From: Cannabis sativa
Taxonomy: Eukaryota; Streptophyta; Magnoliopsida; Rosales; Cannabaceae
DNA: 64,000 bases
Assembly (NCBI RefSeq): GCF_029168945.1
Contig: NC_083603.1
Location: 62,001 to 126,000, forward strand
Reading direction: 5' to 3'
Positions within the stretch are counted from its first letter, which is position 1; each line of letters begins with the position of its first letter. Positions 37,962 through 48,781 of the stretch are shown piece after piece. Made by a program: the position numbers and the translations under genes. The notes under the pieces are model-generated. The model did not search any database and was not told the DNA's origin. It saw only the letters and a list, made by a program, of their open reading frames with translations.

Positions 37962-39887
37962 CTAAGCCTCGTCAAGGGCAAGAACTCCGGGGAGTGGCTT
38001 CCCTTCAAGAAGCTCTAAACTGGCACCGCCTCCGGTTGAGATGTGGCTCATCTTGTCTGCAAGTCCAACCTTCTCCACTGCTGCAACCGAATCACCTCCT
38101 CCAATGATAGTTGTCACTCCCTTGCCACTGAGCTCGGCTAGCTTCTTGGCTACGGCCTGTGGATGGATATACATTGAACATGCTCAGGTCAGTTATATAA
38201 AGCAATACTAAGAAATACTAATGTTTAAATTCAATGGAATAATGATTTTCTTGTTGTACCTCAGTTCCGGCAGCAAACTTTTCGAACTCAAAAACTCCCA
38301 TGGGACCGTTCCAGATAACAGTTTGAGTGGTGTCAAGAGCGTCACTGAATGTTTTGATGGAGTCTGGGCCAATGTCTAATCCCATCCAGCCGTCGGGAAT
38401 GCTCGATGCTGGCACAATCTGCAAAGAAAGCATATTACTATGGAAATAGAAAATGACCACTAATGTACCAAGCCCAACTTACTATTACTAACCTTGCTGT
38501 TAGCATCTGGAGAGAACTTGTCAGCGATGACCACGTCTGTTGGGAGAAGAATCGTAACACCTTTCGCCTTGGCCTTTTCCATAAGTGAAGTAGCCAGCTC
38601 CAACTTGTCTTCCTCTACTAGTGATGATCCAACCGCATAACCCTGGGCTTTGTAAAAGGTAAAGATCATACCTCCACCCAAGAAGAGAAGGTTTACTTTG
38701 CCCAACAAGGATTCTATTACTCCAATCTTTGATGACACCTTTGAACCCCCAACAATGGCAGCAAATGGCCTCTTAGGATTGGCCACAGCTCCAACAAGAT
38801 AATCAAGTTCCTGAAAACCACCAAGTAAAATGGTACATACATAAGTAAAACACTCAGCTGGAAACTGTTGGTAATAAGTGTTAGTTAAATCAATTATTAC
38901 CTTCTGCATAAGGAATCCAGCAACAGAAGGCTTTAAGTACTTGGCAACGCCCTCGGTGGAAGCATGAGCCCTGTGGGCAGTACCGAATGCGTCATTCACA
39001 TAGACATCTGCAAGAGAAGCTAGCTTCTTGGCGAACTCGGGATCATTCTTCTCTTCTTCCTTGTAGAACCTCACATTCTCAAGAAGCACAACTCCTCCCT
39101 CTGGAGTCTCGGCAATCAACTTCTCAACTTCCTCACCAACAGAGTCATTTGCCATCTTAACATCATAGCCCAAGAGCTCAGAAAGCCTTGGAACAAGAGG
39201 CTTTAGACTGAACTTGGGTGTCACACCCTTTGGGCGCCCCTGAAATAATAAAGGTAATAATAAATTCATGAGGAAACAAAACATTGATTTATACGTACTC
39301 ATGTAACAAAGCAAGATGAACAGGATTTTATTAAGAAAATTATGACAGACAAGAACAAGATAAGCTCTAGAGAATAGAATAGCCATTTCTCTATCCAGAA
39401 CTATCACAATTTCCAAGAAAAAACTCAACATATCAAGAGACCCGGCATAATTGCTTTTTACTGAATGAAAAAAGCTAGGCCTTCATACAATAAACAATAA
39501 AAAATTGGTTAGAACTCAAAACAATTCTGATTCTGATCAAACAGCCAACCTTTTCCAGATCTAAGAAAACACTAGAAACAAGTAGCTTTGGAAATTAATC
39601 TAACAATATCAAGATAAACACACAGAGATAAGATTCAACGAGATTGATACAGATCTAAGTTCAAAACTGAAACAAGGCAGAGAATGACTGACCAAGTGAC
39701 TGCATAGGATGACTTTAGCGCCATAGCCCATCAAATACTGGATGGTAGGGACAGCAGCGCGGACTCTAGTATCATCGGTGATGGTCAAATTGTCATCCAA
39801 TGGAACATTGAGATCAACCCTCACAAAAACCCTTTTTCCCTTCAACTCACTCTCCTTAAGAGTTCCAACGCTCCTCTTGGTGGCCAT
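37962..39887 (-). CDS. PGKc: Phosphoglycerate kinase, cytosolic
   Basis: Catalyses 1,3-bisphosphoglycerate + ADP to 3-phosphoglycerate + ATP in cytosolic glycolysis (reversible in gluconeogenesis). Exons on the minus strand, all phase 0 and GT-AG: 39887-39693 (65 codons), 39239-38901 (113), 38810-38493 (106), 38418-38260 (53), 38156-37962 (64 plus TAG). The product is 401 aa, the normal length of plant cytosolic PGK, and begins directly at [10 protein letters not shown] with no transit peptide. The N-terminal substrate domain shows the PGK signature [10 protein letters not shown] near residue 23 with the family Asp and Asn. GRPKGV opens exon 2. The C-terminal nucleotide domain has [11 protein letters not shown] near 199, GGGDSVAA near 356 and [13 protein letters not shown] near 377. 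It sits 1.7 kb downstream of the plastid PGK in the same orientation and shares its intron positions, so the two arose by tandem duplication. All catalytic landmarks are intact. Confidence 0.97.
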
Positions 39888-40102
39888 CGCAATCAATCGC
39901 TTCAAAACCAAAATCAGTTTTATTAAAACAATCAATACAAACACAGATCAAAAATCAGATGAAATAACAAAGAAAAATCCAAACTTTGGAACTTACAATA
40001 GAGAAAGAGAGCTTTGAAAAGTAGTGTTTGGTTAAAGAGTGAGATAGATCAAAGGAGTGGGAGAGTTCGAGAAGGATATATAGGCTGTTTCAGTCACACG
40101 TG
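39888..40102 (-). promoter_or_regulatory. 5'UTR and core promoter of cytosolic PGK: TATA box and G-box
   Basis: On the minus strand CCTATATATCC (40084-40074) is a good TATA box about 190 bp upstream of the ATG. A perfect G-box CACGTG lies just upstream at 40097-40102. A GTAAG donor-like site near 39995 and an AG acceptor before the ATG suggest a possible short 5'UTR intron. Assignment is by position and motif only. Confidence 0.6.
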
Positions 40103-41619
40103 TGAACCGTGTGAGTGAGGTGGTGGTACACTGTAAAGTCTGTGGTCTTAAAAGTGGGTGATAACAATGAAACCTTGGGCTTGGTTAGCCAGCATATTCT
40201 CTTTATTATTCTCAATTTCCCACATTGAATTTTGTATATGAAAATCAACTATGTTTAATCTTTGTATTATTACAAGAAAATGAGTTAGTTGTAAAGTTTT
40301 GAAACCATGCTTTAGATTGTAAAATTTTTACCTTTGATCCAAGAAAACCAGCAACACAAATCTACCTCATAATATATCATATTTTAGTCAAAACATGATA
40401 TCATTACATATATCATGGTTTTATTAACTCTTTTTGTAACTTATGTACTGAATTTGTTGTATTTGACCATAGACATGAGTTTATATGTGTGTGACGAAAT
40501 TAGATTGATTTTGTATAAGTAGAGCAACACTAATCTTGCCTCATATAGCTCAAATAAAAATATATGACATGCTTGATTGATGATGGCCTTAGTCTTATTC
40601 CCTACCAAGAGTCAACCAATTAAGAAGTAGAAGAGCCACAAAGTAAAAAGGGCTCAAGTTGTTGTGAATGTTATGCTCCTTTGATTCCAATTGCCACCTA
40701 ATAAATAACATTTGTTTTTTATTTGATATAATAATTCAAGAAAAACATGATTATATCGATCGATCGGATTAGAAAGATAGTTTAGGCCTATTTCTCTGTC
40801 AATATAGTGTCATTCACTTGGTCCAAATCCTTTGCTTTGTTTGCATAATATTTGTGCTCTAGACTCTAGTCATTGTTGTTTTTTTTGGGTGAAATGGAAA
40901 TGTAGGGTCACTAAACCAATAACAATCATTTTATTTACGAGAAATACTAAGGAGTATCTTAAGGTATCAAATACTATAAAAGATGACAAACCATTATTGA
41001 TGCATTTTAATACTACGTCCCACAAATTTTGATGAGACCGCTAATCACTATAGCAATGCCCTTCTCTGTACCGTCCATTTCACAAGAACCACCTGAGCCG
41101 TAGATATTGTATAACAATACAATACAAATGAAAAAGGAATGGTTGAGCTTTAACCATAGATACCCGTTTATCGAAATTGACAATTTGTAAGGTTATGATA
41201 CCACTTTCAATAAATGCACTGACCTCACAATCATAGGTCTCTCATTTCATTGTTGTGGCTTACATTTAGATCAGAAATGAACTACTTCAATAATTGTAAC
41301 CACAAACAAAAATCATATCAACTTGTAACCATAATCATGATTCAACAAACATGGCAAAAAGATCACTTTTATTAGATAGAATAACTCTCCTCGTAACTCT
41401 ACAGTCTCTTGCAGTAGACTAGTTATTTCTTCATTCTTTTTTTCTTAATATATAATATAATATAGTAGGGGAGAGAGGAAGAAGAGAATGGGACCTTAAT
41501 AGGCAACAATGAACATTTACAACAACATCAACAAATCTCCCTCTACCACATTTTGTTTACAAACTCAGATAAAAACATTCAAGAATAATTAAAAGGAAAT
41601 TAATAAGATGGTTCGGTTC
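40103..41619. other. Spacer between the two PGK genes
   Basis: The right part is the presumed 3'UTR of the plastid PGK (minus strand) and the left part is distal promoter of the cytosolic copy. Between them is AT-rich sequence with a short CGATCGATCGG stretch near 40758. No convincing reading frame. Confidence 0.5.
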
Positions 41620-44196
41620 TCACACAGCTACTGGTGTGGCCTCATCGAGAGCAAGCACTCCGGGGAGTTCTTTCCCTTCCAACAACTCCAAACTGGCACC
41701 CCCACCGGTTGAAATGTGGCTCATCACGCTGGCAACTCCTACTTTCTCTACGGCCGCAACTGAGTCTCCTCCTCCAATAATTGTAGTTACTCCCTTTCCA
41801 CTAAGCTCTGCTAGCTTCTTTGCAACAGACTGTAATAAATAGTAAAACCTCATGTCAATACAATGAGAAATGCAAAAATGCAGCGGTGTCTAGTACCCTC
41901 CAAGGTGTCATATCACTATTGGTGCAATTAAGTATTGTTAGGCACCACTGGCACCCAATAGCAACAATACAATACATAGATTTATAAACATAGAGAAACA
42001 AAAGTGAGCTCAAGGGGAAAGTAATTCTTGCATACCTCAGTTCCAGCAGCAAACTTGTCGAATTCGAAAACACCCATAGGTCCATTCCAAATGATGGTTT
42101 GAGTAGTGTCAAGTGCCTCATTGAATGTCTTGATGGAGTCTGGACCAATATCTAATCCCATCCACCCGTCGGGAATGGCAGATGAAGGTACAATCTGAAA
42201 TTTCATAAACCATAGGTTAAATCAATTAATCATCAATGTCAAATAAAGCAGTATTAGGATGTCTTTGAAATTGTTGGAGGGCAAACCTTGCTGTTTGCAT
42301 CGGGGGCGAACTTGTCTGCAATCACCACATCAGAGGGTAACAAAAGAGAAACGCCTTTGGCTTTCGCCTTCTCAATGAGTGATGTCGCCAAATCTAGTTT
42401 GTCTTCCTCAACCAAAGAAGAACCTACTGCAAGGCCTTGTGCCTTGTAAAATGTAAAGATCATTCCTCCACCGAGAAGTAGGATGTCAACCTTCTCTAGT
42501 AGTGACTCAATAACACCGATCTTTGACGAGACCTTAGAACCACCAACAATGGCAGCGAAAGGCCTTTTCGGGTTTGATACTGCCCCAACAAGATAGTCAA
42601 GTTCCTAAGATCACAACAACCTGATCAGTAAATCATCTACTAAATGACAAAAGGGAAATATATGCAAGTGTAGTTGAGTCTCACCTTCTGTAAGAGAAAA
42701 CCGGCAACAGATGGCTTCAAGTATTTTGTAACACCCTCAGTTGAGGCATGAGCTCTGTGAGCAGTTCCAAAGGCATCGTTGACATAAATATCTGCCAATG
42801 ATGCGAGCTTCTTAGCATGTTCGGGATCATTCTTCTCTTCCTCCTTGTAAAACCTCACATTTTCAAGAAGCAAAACACCACCATCAGGAAGTGAAGCCAC
42901 CAACTTCTCTACTTCAGGGCCAATGGAGTCATCAGCTTTCACAACCTGTTCAATACCAAACCAACAAAAACAAAACTTTGAATCAAATCAATCACAAGAA
43001 TCCAATCCAGATAATTGTCTCAGTTGTGTTGTTTTGTTACCTGAATGCCAAGGAGTTCAGAAAGACGAGGAACAAGAGGAGCCAAGCTGAACTTTGGTGT
43101 CACACCTTTTGGTCGTCCCTGAAAATTGGTACATACATTTGATTAATATTTATATATATAATATGAGAACTCAAAAACAACCGAATCGAACAGAAAAATA
43201 GATACCCCCATCAATTAAAAAAACCAACTTCAGAAGATGAACCAAATAGTGATAATTTTGACAAGTAATTAAACAACTCAGAGTTGATTTCTGTTTATGT
43301 TAATTTTGTTAAGCAATGAGCTGATGTGGTAGTTCATAAGCTTGCTACTGCTTCTATATTTTATCATGGTTTTCGTTTTCTGTATGGAGTCTGTTTCAAC
43401 CGATTTACTACCTTTTTTAGTAGTTGAGTTTGATGGTTAAATAAGCATTTTTTCCATTCAAAAGAAAAATACTGATAATTAATTACAGAGTGAATCAAGG
43501 CAAAAGAAAAGGCTTTTAGTTCAAAATTGAAGAGAAAAATAGATACCCCATCATAAGATCAATTTTTAAAAAAACCAACTTTAGCAGCTACACAAACCAC
43601 AGAAGATCAACCAAATGCTGATAAATAATTAGAGAGTCCATCAAAAGCAAAAGAAAAGCTTTTTATAGTTCAAAATACAAAGAACCCTGGTAATTAGTTA
43701 GAGAGTGAATCAAATCAAATGAATGGAAAAGAAAAGAAAAGATTTTTAGTCAAAAATTGATTACCAAATGGCTGGAGAGAATGACTTTAGCTCCATTCTG
43801 AGTCAAATACTTGATAGTGGGAATGGCAGCACGAATCCTAGTATCATCAGTAATGTTCTGGTTATCATCCAAAGGCACATTCAAGTCAGCTCTTAAAAAG
43901 ACCTTCTTTCCTTTCAAGTCAGCAGCACCCAAATCCCCAACGCTCTTCTTGGCCATGGAGACAACTCCCCTGACCGGAGTCCCACCACCATTGGCGGAGC
44001 CGAAAGAGCGGAGCGTGGAGGCGACGGCGTGGGAGAAAAGAGGGTCGGCTGCTGTGAAGCCGAGGCGAGGGAGTGTGGTGGGGCGGAGACGGAGGGAAGA
44101 GGGTGAGAGTTGAAGGAGAGAAGAACGAGTGCGGGAAGTGGTGGTGGATTGGCGGAGGAGGGAGAAGCCGGTGGTGGGTGTAGCTGCAGAAGCCAT
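41620..44196 (-). CDS. PGKp: Phosphoglycerate kinase, chloroplast-targeted
   Basis: Phosphorylates 3-phosphoglycerate in the Calvin-Benson cycle in the stroma. Exons on the minus strand, all phase 0: 44196-43765 (144 codons), 43118-43041 (26), 42945-42685 (87), 42604-42287 (106), 42194-42036 (53), 41829-41620 (69 plus TGA). The product is 485 aa, typical for plastid PGK. Residues 1 to about 80 form a Ser/Thr/Arg-rich, acid-poor transit peptide starting [16 protein letters not shown]. The mature enzyme starts around [10 protein letters not shown] at 81. The signature [28 protein letters not shown] and [13 protein letters not shown] are all present. The tail DEATPVAV is longer than in the cytosolic copy. 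Its 26- and 87-codon exons correspond to one 113-codon exon in the cytosolic gene, so the copies differ by one intron. Confidence 0.97.
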
Positions 44197-44385
44197 TGAT
44201 GAGTGAAGTGAGGTTGTGGTGTTGGTGTGGGTGTGTGTGTGTATATGATGATGAGTGGTTTGATTGGTTGGATTTGTTTGTGTTTCTCTTACTCTCTTAT
44301 CGTTGAGGAGAGGCTCAAGATTTTCGATGCTTTCAACTATGTCATCAAATCAAATCAAAACAAAACTCTCTCTCTCCAACTTCCC
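44197..44385 (-). promoter_or_regulatory. Proximal promoter/5'UTR of plastid PGK
   Basis: On the minus strand an I-box-like GATAAGA (44301-44295), typical of light-regulated photosynthesis genes, and a CCAAT motif (44267-44263) lie within about 110 bp of the start codon, along with a CA-rich leader. A SINE starts at 44400, so the native proximal promoter is only ~200 bp before it meets the insertion. Confidence 0.5.
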
Positions 44386-44542
44386 AATCATAAACTTTTT
44401 TTTTTTTTCTTTTTAGTGTAATAACGGTATTTTACAATTATTTAATAGCTTCTAGGTCCTAGGTTCGAACTCATGATCTTTCCATTTTTCCCATCCCTCC
44501 CTCACCACTAAGCTAGCCTTAGTGGCTTAATCATAAACTTTT
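44386..44542 (-). mobile_element. tRNA-derived SINE with 14-bp target duplication
   Basis: On the minus strand the body (44528-44400) carries a Pol III A box TAGCTTAGTGG (44515-44505) and a B box region GTTCGAACC (44470-44462). It then runs to an A-rich tail, seen on the plus strand as T-runs at 44396-44415. The identical 14-bp AATCATAAACTTTT flanks both sides (44386-44399 and 44529-44542). A/B box spacing and the short body fit plant tRNA-derived SINEs. Confidence 0.85.
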
Positions 44543-44605
44543 ACTCAAAAAAATATAAACTTTTACTTTAGATCAAAAACTTATAAAAAATGTTAATTAA
44601 AAAAA

Positions 44606-45001
44606 TTTGCACCATAAATACCTAAGCTTTAACTTGTAGATAAACTATTACGCTACACTCAAAAAAAAAAAAACTTGTAGATAAATATTTAAGTTTAATA
44701 TTTTACGGTAATAATAACTAATTTATATTTCTGAAACTTCACTAGGTATATGGCCATTAACTGTCAAGTTAATATCCACGTGTTATTTTCTTATTGGTAT
44801 ATTTAAATGAATTTTTAAATAAAAAATAAAAATTTAATGACTTAGACCGGTCAAGAACTCTCATGTGGCCATTGACTTGGTATTTAACAATGAGGTACCT
44901 ACAGAAGTTTCAAAAATATAACTTAGGTGTTATTACCGTCAAAATTAAACTTAAATATTTATCTACAACTGAGAGTTAAATTTAGATATTTACGTCGCAA
45001 A
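44606..45001. mobile_element. Fold-back MITE with ~150-bp inverted arms
   Basis: The left arm from 44606 reads TTTGCACCATAAATACCTAA. The right arm, reverse-complemented from 45001, reads TTTGCGACGTAAATATCTAA. Homology continues through TTGTAGATAAATATTTAAG, ACGGTAATAA and the TTTATATTTCTGAAACTTC-type segment to a centre near 44820. The left arm has an extra ~40-bp duplication with an A-run (about 44645-44685). No coding capacity. I could not fix a target duplication. Confidence 0.75.
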
Positions 45002-45339
45002 TCATTTTTTATGAAAATACTGACTTCATCAAAATGTTCGATATTCTTTTTTGGTTGTATACTAGCATATTTATAGTTGTCATAAGGTTAGTTTTCTTAT
45101 TATTTTTTGTTGTTTTATTATTTATTTATAATTGTTGTGAGGTTGATTTCTTGTTGTTTTTTAGTTATTTTCTTTATTTATTTTTGTTGAGAAAATCGTA
45201 TTTTTGTAATTTTAAAATTTTTAAAATTATATTTTTATAAATAAAAATTTTAAGTCATAAAATTGTAAATAAAACATAAAAAAAATAATATTTTTGAAAA
45301 CATCCTAAAAACTAAGGGATATTTGCAGTAATACCACCT

Positions 45340-47400
45340 TAATTTTACTTATTGGTACATGTTTACACCAAAAGTAGTCTTGATGACGTAGACATCAATG
45401 TTTGACGTGTGGCAAGAAATATGACATCTCAGAGTTAAGTAGTCCTAAGTCATAGCAAGTCGACATGGGAGGGGTCCCTAGCCCTACGCCCAAGTTGACT
45501 TCAGGAACTCTAGAATAGAAGTTTGGACTTTAATAACGCGTTTTCAACTCACTATCTTTCGGTATTATGTACCATGAAGACATGGAGCAACCAAATCCAG
45601 GCCCCGAGAGCTGAAATTACACGAAGCTGCACCCTTGGAAGCCACCTAGCACCTAGGATTTCACTTGACGCCCAAGTTGACATTCCCAATCAGGATTTTT
45701 GTTTCAAGGAATGTCTTAGTGTAAATGGGTCAAACTTTGCATTGGGACATCAACTAGACATATCATAAACATATTTGAGGCATCAGAATCAGATTCAGAG
45801 CAAGTTCATTTTTGAGTACCCAGAGCATCCAGTGCTCGGGCACCCAGCGCCCAAGTGGACAATTTGTCAATTTGGACACCTTCGTATCATATTGATGATC
45901 TGACTTTTGCATCTTCTTTGTCTTCATTAAAAATGGGGAAATAGGTACTTTTGGAGAAGAAACATCACTTCCTGGGTGTCAAAAGTAAGGCCCGGAGCCT
46001 AGGTTGACACCTGGGGATGGCCTAGCACCCAAATTGATACTTTCTCAGCCTATGTCAGTTCTAATGATGTCTTTGAGAACTCTTTAGAGCATCTTCTCCG
46101 TTTTCAAACAAGATTAAGGTTAATCTATTTCTGAGGACCAAATGGAACTTCCGAAGGGCCATAATTGAGACCCAACACCTAGGATGACATATTGTCACCT
46201 GGGTTGTTTCCAGTCAAGTTCTCGAAAAAGTGTTTTGAGCATTTTTTCTGTCATAAAAAATAATAAAGATTTAAGCAAACTCGGGGAGAAAATCACAAAC
46301 TTGAGCCCCTGGAAATAAGGCCCAACACCTCAGGTTGATCTGGTGCTAGGCCCATCGCCTAGGTTGACAATCAACCTGGTGCCTTGATTTCGATCACTCA
46401 AATGTCAAATCCAATTCGACCATTAAACCCGAAATGGTTAAAAACAGGATAGGAGACACCGTCCTCAAATTCAAGAACCTTGAAAGTATCAAAACGACAA
46501 CTTGAGAGCTCGGAGAACGGGGTACCCAATGCCAGGTTAACAAATGGCCTGGTGTACTGGGTTCTTATTTTTCAATTATGATTCTGTTTCGACCGTCCGT
46601 CTAGTTTTTCACAATAACTAAGATCTATAAAGTCAGAGATGTCAAATTCACAACTTCGCATTTTTCTTTCTAGCATGGGAAACTTACTTGGAAATGAAGA
46701 TTTCGAGTCTCTCATTTTTCTAGAACATCAAGAGACTAAGTGATATTAAAATATCACTTAAACATCTTAAAGTGCACCCCTTGGACGTTTTTACACTTAC
46801 CCAGCATCCAGGTTGGCGTCATCCAACCTGGGCCTTAGGACGTCAACCTGGGCCTTATGATGTTAACATGGTCGTTGGGTCTTGAAAAGCTTCAGTAAAA
46901 TAGTCATAACTCACTCAATATTGATCTGATTGACGCGATTCAACTTGCGTTTCGAAGATATTTTAATGATATATCAAGTCATGTCTCACACTTCAATCGA
47001 AATTCTGAAGCTATTGACCTAAAATTTCACCCCAAGGGAGTTACAAAAATAAGCTTCGGGTTACCCACGACGGGTCCTACTGGGCTCCGAAAAATGATTA
47101 TCACCATTAGAAGCTAATTTTCACCATTGGATCATCATCTCTAATTTATAATTTTTTTTCATATTTTTATGGGTCTCCTTCACCTATAAAAGGAGAGCTC
47201 CTTGGCTCATTTTTATTTAAATTAAATACTAGAAATTAGAGCTTAAATACTTAGCCTTTTTCTATAATTACCATCTCGTGAGAAATAAAAATCTAAAGTA
47301 AACGTAGTTCTATTACCATCGCAACATGGGGAGTGAAGTATTATAAATTTTGTGTCTCTATAAATTATATACTTACATTTATTATTCATCTCGTCAATCT
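45340..47400 (+). mobile_element. LTR-like retroelement region with repeated CCTAGGTTGAC-type motifs
   Basis: A G+C-richer, non-coding stretch studded with variants of CCYAGGTTGAC and its complement GTCAACCTGG (for example near 45994, 46367, 46813 and 46845), often paired with CCCAGCGCCCAAG or CCTAGCACCC. Near the right end TATAAAAG (47185-47192) is followed by GAGAGCTCCTTGGCTC, as in the U3/R part of a plant LTR, and about 220 bp on GAGCTGGTATTGGCTACC could be a decayed primer-binding site. I found neither a second LTR nor clear TG..CA ends, so it is best called a solo or partial LTR of unknown family. Confidence 0.45.
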
Positions 47401-47519
47401 AGCGAGCTGGTATTGGCTACCTTTTAGAATCAACAATACACTTTTTACTATTTTTTTCTGAAAGAAAAACATCTAAACTTTGATTATGTTTTTGTTTTTA
47501 AGTTTTTGTGAATAATAGT

Positions 47520-48430
47520 TGTTAAATGCCAAATAGACATGTGCACATGGTTCAAATTTTTAATGATTTATCAATTCAAGAGTAAAGGATTTAGGTGAAT
47601 TTAGTTACTTCATGAGTATTATTGATGACGATTGTGCGTGAAGAAATACATTGCATAAAAGATGAATATAACACCCATAGAAAGAGTGGGATGCATGTTC
47701 AATGTGCTAGTCTAGTAGCAATTTTGGAGAGATTCTCACAAGACAACTTGATATTTGGTGAATAAGTGTCTTTTAGTTGCTATTAACTTTCTCAAACCAC
47801 AAGAAAAATAGGTCAAACTTCAGCTAAAAGTTCTTAAATGTTTATTCTTAGGATACTTGGTTGATGTTAATGGTTATAACTTGTGGTGCTTAGTATATAG
47901 TTCACAGAGATATTGTGTTTAATAAGAAGGAAATACCTATGAAGATTAGAGAAGTTTCAAGCACCATTTCTGGTGGAAGAAATACATCGAAAATTGATAT
48001 TGAAATATCTCAAGGTGTACTGGAATCATATCAGCTTGCAAGAGATTGAGATAGAAGGGAGATTCATCTCCACTCGAGAGATTTGGATTTGTTGATATTG
48101 TAGACTTAACTTGTTTTGTTTTGTTTGTTGCAGAAGAGTTGGAGTGTTTTAAAAACCAACCACTTATCAAGAAGCGATCAATAGTAAGTAGAGTAACAAA
48201 TTATTACTTGCTATTCAAGAGGAAATGACATATCTCTACAAGAATCAAATTTGGACTTTGGTAGATAAATCAGATTTACACTTAATGAAGAAGTCCATGA
48301 TTCATAAAAGTTCAAAAACATATTGAACATTAAACTTCATTTCATTCGAGATGTTATTGGCAGCAAAGAAGTGAATACTAAAGACAATTCATCAAATATG
48401 TTTGTTGAATATTGGTGATTGTTGTTAATT
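47520..48430 (+). pseudogene. Decayed, internally deleted Ty1-copia polyprotein
   Basis: With frameshifts and stops, successive copia landmarks can be read in order: an integrase YFVSFIDDYS-like segment (YFMSIIDDD, about 47604-47634), KCLFLGYLVDVNGYNLW (from 47836), a pre-RT segment EEMTYLYKNQIWTLVDKSD (about 48219-48275) and, directly after, the RNase H end KLHFIRDVIGSKEV (about 48327-48370). Almost the whole reverse transcriptase, including the YVDD region, is missing between the last two. The plus orientation is clear. The TTGTTGAATATTGGTGATTG stretch near 48400 could be the beginning of its 3' LTR. Confidence 0.75.
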
Positions 48431-48773
48431 TTCTTTGGGGCTTAGCACGAATAATGTATTCAAAAGGTGGATTTGTAAAAGTTAATTATGTACTTCAAAT
48501 ATTAGTGCTATTATTTTCAAAGAATCGTTGTTGTTATAATATTTAAAGAGCCTTTACTCCAATAATTAATAATTGCAGTAATTTTATGATCTTTAAAAAA
48601 ATAACAGGTAAGTTATGAATTCCGAAAAAAGTCAAGTGATGATTTTGAGATTCTGTAAGTATGAGACTACATAATTAATTAAATACTACTTATATCAACA
48701 AGATGTATTTTGTATTTGGAAACTCATCACTACTCCATAACTCTAAAGTGTGGAAACTTATATATATATAATG
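48431..48773. other. AT-rich spacer, possible 3' LTR remnant of the copia element
   Basis: No gene. The left part follows the RNase H end directly and may be LTR. It ends in a TA-rich tract near 48762. Confidence 0.35.
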
Positions 48774-48781
48774 TACTACAT

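Noticed and set aside
38460..39431. A 323-codon continuous frame through PGK exons 2 and 3 as a single exon
   Set aside because: It reads through two introns. The splice sites at 39239, 38901, 38810 and 38493 give exact family-length exons.
39742..40017. 91-codon plus-strand frame opposite PGK exon 1, and similar antisense frames at 41636-41842 and 43811-44113
   Set aside because: Shadows of the codon-biased PGK exons on the opposite strand.
45034..45240. 68-codon plus-strand frame
   Set aside because: Poly-T/AT low-complexity translation rich in Phe and Leu, with no initiation context or homology I recognise.
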